NCBI RefSeq assembly: GCF_019393635.1 | Contig: NC_057861.1 | Coordinates: 77,631,327-77,695,326, forward strand | Reading direction: 5' to 3' | Length of the DNA stretch: 64,000 nucleotides | Origin: Dromiciops gliroides | Taxonomy: Eukaryota; Chordata; Mammalia; Microbiotheria; Microbiotheriidae | Shown: one piece after another, positions 58,171 to 64,000 of the stretch | Position numbering within the stretch: position 1 is the first letter of the stretch | How the letters are laid out: each line of letters starts with the position of its first letter | The notes under the pieces: model-generated | Told to the model about the DNA's origin: nothing | The model's database searches: none | The model's input: the letters and a program-made list of their open reading frames with translations, nothing else | Made by a program: the position numbers and the translations under genes

Positions 58171-58320
58171 TTTTTTTTGGAGGGGGAGGCAATGAAGGTT
58201 AAGCGACTTGCCCAGGGTCACACAGCTAGTAAGTGTCAAGTGTCTGAGGTCGGACTTGAACTCAGGTACTCCTGAATCCAGGGCCGGTGCTTTTATCCAC
58301 TGTACCACCTAACTGCCCCT
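58171..58320 (-). repeat. Marsupial SINE, left partner of second duplication
   Basis: gaggcaatgaaggttaagcg to ccacctaactgcccct. The direct repeat gaaactcccctt lies on each side, so this is the original insertion. Its right flank (58,321-58,354) reappears after the SINE at 63,812. Confidence 0.9.
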
Positions 58321-58652
58321 GAAACTCCCCTTTCTGATCACAACCTCCAGTTATCCCATCTCTCCCTTGCTTCATCCCTTCTAAGTCTATTCTTTGTCCT
58401 CACCAAGAACTCTAGCATCCTTAGCTCTCATCATTCTCCTAGTCTATCATCCCTGCTCTGGCCTCATCCTCTTCCCTTCACTGTCTTGACCCTGTGGTTG
58501 ACCAGTTCACCTCTACCAATGTCCACCACTCTCAGGGCTGTGTTGGTAAATGTTTAACAATTAGCTCTGCAGGAAACACTTCTAAGTTTATATCATTATC
58601 ATTTTCTCCAATGCTTTTTCAAGGCTAGATGATCAACAAAAGAATAAATCAA
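58321..58652. other. Intergenic, no gene seen
   Basis: Pyrimidine-rich unique-looking DNA. Its first 34 bases recur at the window's right edge. Confidence 0.5.
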
Positions 58653-58802
58653 GGGGCAGCTAGGTGGTACAGTGGATAAAGCACCAGCCCTGGATTCAGG
58701 AGGACCTCAGTTCAAATCTAGACTCAGACAGTTGACACTTACTAGCTGTGTGACCCTGGGCAAGTCACTTAACCCTCATTGCCCTGCAAAAAAAAAAAAA
58801 AA
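58653..58802 (+). repeat. Marsupial SINE, type II
   Basis: ggggcagctaggtggtacag to cctcattgccctgcaaaa, between aaagaataaatcaa direct repeats. Confidence 0.92.
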
Positions 58803-59896
58803 GAATAAATCAAGCCCTGACTTGTCATGTTTTCCAAATATTGAGGTTTAAATTTAGCCCATGTTGAAAATTTAACAATTTTCTCTCATGAGTAGTGGTA
58901 GATGGCTCCAGCGTATCTCTGTGGCTTGAATCTCTTCCCACCTTTCCTCATTTGTACCAGGTGCTCCCCATAGCTCCGTCCCTTCTGGGAAGTTTGGATT
59001 GAGGGTAATAGATCAGTGAAACAATGAGGAGGGATAGGAAAATACATGCCATCATCCACTTCCCCAAACCTCCACTTTTCTTCTTCCTTTGTCCTTGGAG
59101 ATTTTTGCCAGGTGACTTCAGAGTGAAGAAAGCAGGAGAAAGAAAGGAAGTAGAGACCTATCAGCCATGGAGGTGAACTGGGGAAAGGAGGGTCACCGTT
59201 CTCACCCTGACTCTGTTGTTCTGTCTCTCTAAGATTTGCTCATCTCTATTTTTTCAGAGAATGGGGATCAGGCCTTTGAGAGCTGGGACCCACAAGTAGG
59301 CACGCTGTCTACCAGGATGGTGAGCATCCACACTGTCAGGTTGGAATCAGGGTGGCAACAAAGATATATTCTGAGGCACCTGCAACTAACAGTTTTTGAG
59401 AACTGAATAAGCTGGGGAGATGGAGGATAAATTCCCCTCCCATATTTCCTTACTTTTTGATATAGGTACCTGACCCCTGAAATTGGGTCCCAGATCCTCC
59501 TTTCCCTAATCTTTTCACCAACTGGAATTCGCATTTCAGGAAGTCCTCACAGACAGATTTCCTATTCTTTGTCCAGCACAGTAAAATGTCAGCAGACAAT
59601 CAACAAGTTTATTTTTTTGAAAAAAAATTTTTTCATTTTGGGGGGACTTACTCATTTACTTATCTTTTGCATAGAGAAAACTGGGAAGAAACAGGAATGA
59701 GGTGAACTCAGCTTTACAGAATTTCCCCTCTTCAGGTCTGGTTGGGGCAAGTTGGTTTTAGGACATATAGGAGACAGGGTGAAATCCCATAAACTGAAAC
59801 ATAAATCACCAGACAGTGACCTAGCCATTTCAGCTGGACTCATGGCATTTTACTGAGGTGCCATTTTCCCTAAGTAATATCCCCAAGCTAAGCAAT
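58803..59896. other. Intergenic, no gene seen
   Basis: No coding exon, RNA gene or recent mobile element recognised. Confidence 0.5.
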
Positions 59897-60058
59897 TTTT
59901 TTTGTTTTGTTTTTTGTTTTTTGCAGGGCAATGAGGGTTAAGTGACTTGCCCAGGGTCACACAGCTAGTAAGTGTCAAGTGTCTGAGGATGGATTTGAAC
60001 TCAGGTCCTCCTGAATCCAGGGCTAGTGCTTTATCCACTGTGCCATCTAGCTGCCTCC
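59897..60058 (-). repeat. Marsupial SINE, type II
   Basis: gcagggcaatgagggttaag to gccatctagctgcctcc, between ccaagctaagcaatttt direct repeats. Confidence 0.92.
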
Positions 60059-60084
60059 CAAGCTAAGCAATTTTAAAGTGACAT

Positions 60085-60400
60085 GATAATGTGCCAGCTA
60101 TTGGGCTGTGCTTTTGTCCCTGGCCTCAAAGAGGACATCTGTCCAAACAGAGTACCTTATATACAGAGTAAATGGAAGGTAATCTGAGATTCAGGCATGA
60201 AGAGGAAACAAGAAAGATTTCTTGAAGAAGGCATCTTAGCTAAGACCTGAAGGAAGCCAGGGAAATCAGGAGGCAAAGAGGAGGAAGGAAAGAATTCCAG
60301 GCACAGGGGACAGCCAGTGAAAATGCTCAGAGGTGGGAGATGGACAGTCTTGTGCAAGGAACAACACAGAAATGTGTGTGTGAATAATGATAACAATAAT
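60085..60400 (+). repeat. Old marsupial dispersed repeat, family not assigned
   Basis: ataatgtgccagctattggg, gatttcttgaagaaggcatc, tgaaggaagccagggaaatc, ccagtgaaaatgctcagagg. Parts of the same element occur at 16,590-16,870. Confidence 0.4.
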
Positions 60401-60785
60401 GATAATAGTAATAAAATTAGAGAGTTATGAATGGGAAGGGGAAATACTCCCAATTGGAGATGGAGGTAGGAGCTCAAGAGAAAAGATTTAAAAGATTTTT
60501 TTTGAAAAATATTTTAAAGTTTTTAAAGTATATTCTAAACCATGCCCTAGGATTCAGAATCCAATCTGGTGTAGGCTTTCTTCTTTCCTAGATCTTTCAA
60601 GCCCAAAGTTTAGTAAGTTTGGACTACCTTTAAATGAGCATAGACGTTGTTGGTAGAGTTGTGAACTGATCCAACCATTCTGGAGAGCAGTTTGGAACTA
60701 TGCCCAAAGGGCTATGGGATTGTGCATACCCTCTGGCCCAGCAATACTACTACTACGTCTGTATCCCAAAGAGATCATTAAAAAG

Positions 60786-60935
60786 GGGGCAGCTAGGTGG
60801 TGCCGTGGATAGAGCACTGGCCTTGGAGTCAGGAGTACCTGAGTTCAAATCCAGCCTCAGACACTTGACACTTACTAGCTGTGTGACCCTGGGCAGGTCA
60901 CTTAACCCCAATTGCCTCAACAAAATAAAAAAAAA
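60786..60935 (+). repeat. Marsupial SINE, type I, inside L1
   Basis: ggggcagctaggtggtgccg to ccaattgcctcaacaaaat. Inserted within the L1 coding remnant. Confidence 0.9.
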
Positions 60936-61094
60936 GGGAAAAAGACCCACATGTACAAAAATATTTATAGTAGCTCTCTTTGTAGTGGCAAATAATTGGA
61001 AATTGAGGGGATACTCATCAATTGGGGAATGACTGAACAAGTTGTGACATATAAATATAATGGAATACTATTGTGCTTTAAGAAATGATGAGCA

Positions 61095-61245
61095 GGGGGC
61101 AGCTAGATGGTGCAGTGGATACAGCACTGGCCCTGAATTCAGGAGGACCTGAGTTCAAATCTAACCACAGACACTTGACAATTACTAGCTGTGTGACCCT
61201 GGGCAAGTCACTTGACCTCAATTGCCTCACCAAAAAGAAAGAAAG
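61095..61245 (+). repeat. Marsupial SINE inside L1
   Basis: ggggcagctagatggtgcag to tcaattgcctcaccaaaaag. Direct repeats aagaaatgatga. Confidence 0.9.
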
Positions 61246-61492
61246 AAATGATGAATAGGTAGATTTCAGAAAAACCTGGGAAGACTTAAATGAACTGATG
61301 CTGAGTGAAGTGAGCAGAACCAGGAGAACATTGTATACAGTAACAGCAACATTGTGTGATGATCAACTGTGATAGACTTGGTTCTTCTCAGCAATACAAT
61401 GATCCAAGACATTTCCAAAGGACTCATGATGGAAAATGCACTCCACATCCAGAAAGAGAACTGTGGAATCTGAATGCAGATTGAACCATACT

Positions 61493-62045
61493 ATTTTTTT
61501 TGTGTGTATAAGGTATTTTATTTTTTCCGTTACATGTAAAGATAGTTCTCAACTTTTGTTTGTACAAGCTTTACAATTTCAGATTTTTCTCCCTCCCTCC
61601 CCTCCCTCCCCTCCCTCCTCCCTCCCCTAGACAGCAGGTAATCTGATATAGGTTATATCTATATATCTCTATACATATAGATATAGATATATACACACAC
61701 ATATATATATATACACATAATAACATTAATCCTATTTCTGCATTAATCCTGTTACAAGAGAAAAAATCAGAGCAGTGATGCAAAACCTCAAAATAAAAAA
61801 AAAAAAACAGCACCCAAAACAAAAGAAATAATATGGTTCAATCAGCATCTATACTCCACAGTTCTTTCTTTCTTTTTTTTTCTTGGATTTGGAGATCCTC
61901 TTCTATCATGAGTTCCCTGTAACTCTTCTGTACCATTGCACTGGTGAGAAGAATATAGTCCATCACAGTAGGTCAACACTCAATGTTGATGATACTGTGT
62001 ACAATGTTCTTCTGGTTCTGCTCATCTCACTCATCATCAGCTCAC
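61493..62045 (-). mobile_element. L1 3' end inserted into another L1
   Basis: Reverse-strand L1 end (attttttccgttacatgtaa, gcaggtaatctgatataggt, agaatatagtccatcacagt, catctcactcatcatcagct). It is flanked by gaaccatactattttt on both sides (about 61,483 and 62,051). It includes a TA/CA-rich microsatellite at about 61,660-61,720. Confidence 0.8.
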
Positions 62046-62470
62046 GTAAGAGAACCATACTATTTTTATTTCTTGTGTTGTTTTTTTTTCTTTCTTGAGG
62101 TTTTCCCCTTTTGTTCTGATTCTTCTTTTACAACATGACTAATGTGGAAATAGGTTTAATGTGATTGTACATACATAATCTTTTTCAGATTGTTTGCCTT
62201 CTTGGGGAGGGGGGATGGGAGGCAGAGAGAAGAATTTGGAACTCAAAATCTTATAAAAAACAAATGTTGAGGGGGCAGCTAGATGACACAGTGGTTAAAG
62301 CACTGGCCCTGGATTCAGGAGGACCTGAGTTCAAATACGGCCTCAGACACTTGACACTTACTAGCTGTGTGACCCTGGGCAAGTCACTTAACCCCCATTG
62401 CCTGCAAAAAAAAAAAAGTTGAAAACTGTCTTTACATGTGATTAGAATAAAATAAAATAATATTAAAATT
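62046..62470 (+). mobile_element. L1 3' UTR continuation
   Basis: gaggttttccccttttgttc, catgactaatgtggaaatag, aatttggaactcaaaatctt, gaaaactgtctttacatgtg and an A-rich tail to about 62,470. Split by the SINE at 62,272. Confidence 0.75.
62272..62417 (+). repeat. Marsupial SINE, type II, inside L1 3' UTR
   Basis: ggggcagctagatgacacag to cccattgcctgcaaaa. Confidence 0.9.
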
Positions 62471-63811
62471 TAAAGTAAATGAATAAAATGGAAAAAAATG
62501 AGCATAGAGACCATTCTTACCATGAAATTAATTAGTATGACACTAATTATTTGAATCTTCCTCCATTTTGGGAAGAGATCCAATATCAGCTATGCCTAAT
62601 TCTCTGGACTATACCTCAGCTGTTTCCTAACTCGACTCCTGTGGTCCCCTTCTTCCATTGGTGAATTCTTCCAGGAACCTTCATTTTGGGGAAGGGCCCA
62701 GCTCAGCTATCCCTCATTCTCTGGACTCAGCCATCATGTCCTATGAGAGCATAGGATATAAAGTCCTTGATGGCAGGGAGTATCCTTCTTTTTTGCTTAT
62801 ATTTGAATCCCCAGTATTTATAGCGCTGCGCCCGGCACATTGTAGGCACAAGATCAATGCCTATTGACTAGTTGACTGGCATACTCTGTTTCTTCTTGGC
62901 TTGCAAAAATACGGGTTCAGCCTGCTGAGGGCTTCTGTGGCTTCCTTCTGTAGCCCTGAAAGTGTCACCTGTGTCATTTATATAACCACCAAATGCCCAC
63001 CTGTCTGTCTATGCCACGGCAATGCTGGGTAACTCTGCTGTTCCCTTGCACTTCTGGGTCCTGCTGGGGGAGGGAGGTCACACTGCTTTAGAGACCAACA
63101 GAGTCCATTGCAAATTTACATTCTCTCAGCTCTACTAAACTCTGCTGCTGCCTGCCAGTCCTTTTAACTCTTTCCCCCTCAAGTAGCTTAAGTCTTTTGC
63201 TGGCTTGCAACCAAGCTTGTTAACAATGTAAATAAAACGAAAATGTGCAAAGGGTAACTACCCACTGTAGTTCTGTCGTTTGTTTTTTTTAATTAGATTT
63301 AGGTCAAAGATATTACATCAATAGGCATCTACAAATATGAATCATTTTTAAAGGTTTCTCTATGCTCTCCTGGTTAAGAACAATTGCCTTTAGATGCAAT
63401 CTCAGGAAGGCATAGCCATACATGTGAACTAAATCCAGCACTTTCCAGATTAACCCTCTCTAGGGCTATTCTGAACTTCTTCTCTTTGCCCCTCTGCCTC
63501 CCACTCAGCAGAAGGTCTCATCTCCTACTGTATTAATTAAGAAAGGTGCCATTTGCCTTCTCCCTAATTCCACACCTCAACCCTTCTTGGGATTGTCTCC
63601 AATTGTCTTCCCTTTTGCTCCAATCTCTAAGGAAGAAGTGGCCTATGTCCTTTACCAGGCCAAACCTTGTTCCTATGGCCGGTAATTTGCCCCTTCAATC
63701 ATTCCCTTCTTTTCCTCACCTCTCATCTCTCTGTGTCTACTAGCTCTTTCAGTGTTGTCACCCCCAATTAAAGAGTAAGCTCCTTGAAGGCAGGACTGCC
63801 TTCCTTTTGCC
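62471..63811. other. Intergenic, no gene seen
   Basis: Contains the end of an old dispersed repeat at about 62,750-62,880 (cttgatggcagggagtatcc, cggcacattgtaggcac). Otherwise unrecognised. Confidence 0.45.
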
Positions 63812-63966
63812 TTTTTTTTTTTTTTTTTTGGTGAGGCAATTGGGGTTAAGTGACTTGCCCAGGGTCACACAGCTAGTAAGTGTTAAGTGTCTGAGGCTGG
63901 ATTTGAACTCAGGTACTCCTGACTCCAGGGCCGGTGCTTTATCCACTGCACCACCTAACTGCCCCT
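63812..63966 (-). repeat. Marsupial SINE, likely hybrid at a second duplication junction
   Basis: Its poly(T) side and body are type I (gtgaggcaattggggttaag, gtgttaagtgtctgaggctg). Its far end reads ccacctaactgcccct, sharing the unusual taact with the SINE at 58,171-58,320, and its right flank is the flank of that SINE. Its two sides show no matching target duplication. Confidence 0.85.
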
Positions 63967-64000
63967 GAAACTCCCCTTTCTGATCACAACCTCCAGTTAT
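63967..64000. repeat. Start of a second copy of 58,321 onward
   Basis: All 34 bases up to the window edge are identical to 58,321-58,354. Confidence 0.85.

Larger units (their letters stand above)
60640..61492 (+). mobile_element. L1 ORF2 3' fragment, split by two SINEs
   Basis: Forward-strand L1 with aaccattctggagagcagtt, tcaattggggaatgactgaa, agaaccaggagaacattgta and gaatctgaatgcagattgaa. These are the C-terminal ORF2 and 3' UTR. It is interrupted by SINEs at 60,786 and 61,095 and by a reverse-strand L1 end at 61,493-62,045. It resumes at 62,046. Confidence 0.8.

Noticed and set aside
57254-64000. Downstream neighbours of GPT such as MFSD3 or RECQL4
   Set aside because: No transporter or helicase exons could be found on either strand. 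They must lie beyond the window if synteny is kept.

Overview
The window is vertebrate nuclear DNA, almost certainly from a marsupial and probably an Australian one. It has intron-rich genes with GT/AG splice sites. It also holds about 31 copies of a tRNA/MIR-derived SINE of the kind abundant in Australian marsupials, with the recurrent tract gggcagctaggtggcgcag, plus L1, RTE-SINE, MIR and CR1/L3-like fragments.

The core is a tandem duplication. Unit A (already under way at base 1, ending at 27,648) and unit B (27,649-57,253, about 29.6 kb) each carry the 3' part of PPP1R16A (MYPT3, a membrane-targeted protein phosphatase 1 subunit) followed by GPT (cytosolic alanine aminotransferase). These genes are also neighbours in human. 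The junction at 27,648/27,649 joins the sequence found at the end of unit B directly to an intron of PPP1R16A.

The two copies have decayed in opposite ways. PPP1R16A of unit A keeps its full C-terminus with a CAAX box, while the unit B fragment lacks both its 5' exons and its C-terminus. GPT of unit A is a pseudogene: a TGA in exon 8, a one-base insertion in exon 9, and a missing 1.7-kb GC-rich upstream block. GPT of unit B is open across 11 coding exons (494 residues). The working pair is therefore PPP1R16A from unit A and GPT from unit B.

Identity between the units is a mosaic. Long blocks of about 98-99.5% identity (by eye) are interrupted by blocks of about 83-91%, one of them a diverged island of roughly 135-170 bp inside GPT intron 4. 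This suggests an old duplication later patched by gene conversion. Copy-specific SINE, L1 and LTR insertions, several with clear target-site duplications, give a relative chronology.

Layout: 1-2,300 PPP1R16A-A; 2,301-5,231 intergenic; 5,232-11,059 GPT-A pseudogene; 11,390-27,648 repeat-rich intergenic DNA with a 3.2-kb L1; 27,858-30,239 PPP1R16A-B fragment; 30,240-35,907 intergenic with candidate GPT regulatory DNA; 35,908-41,579 GPT-B; 41,910-57,253 repeat-rich intergenic DNA with a solo LTR; 57,254-64,000 right flank of SINEs and nested L1s. The last 34 bases repeat 58,321-58,354 directly after a SINE, so a second, SINE-mediated tandem duplication appears to begin at the window edge.
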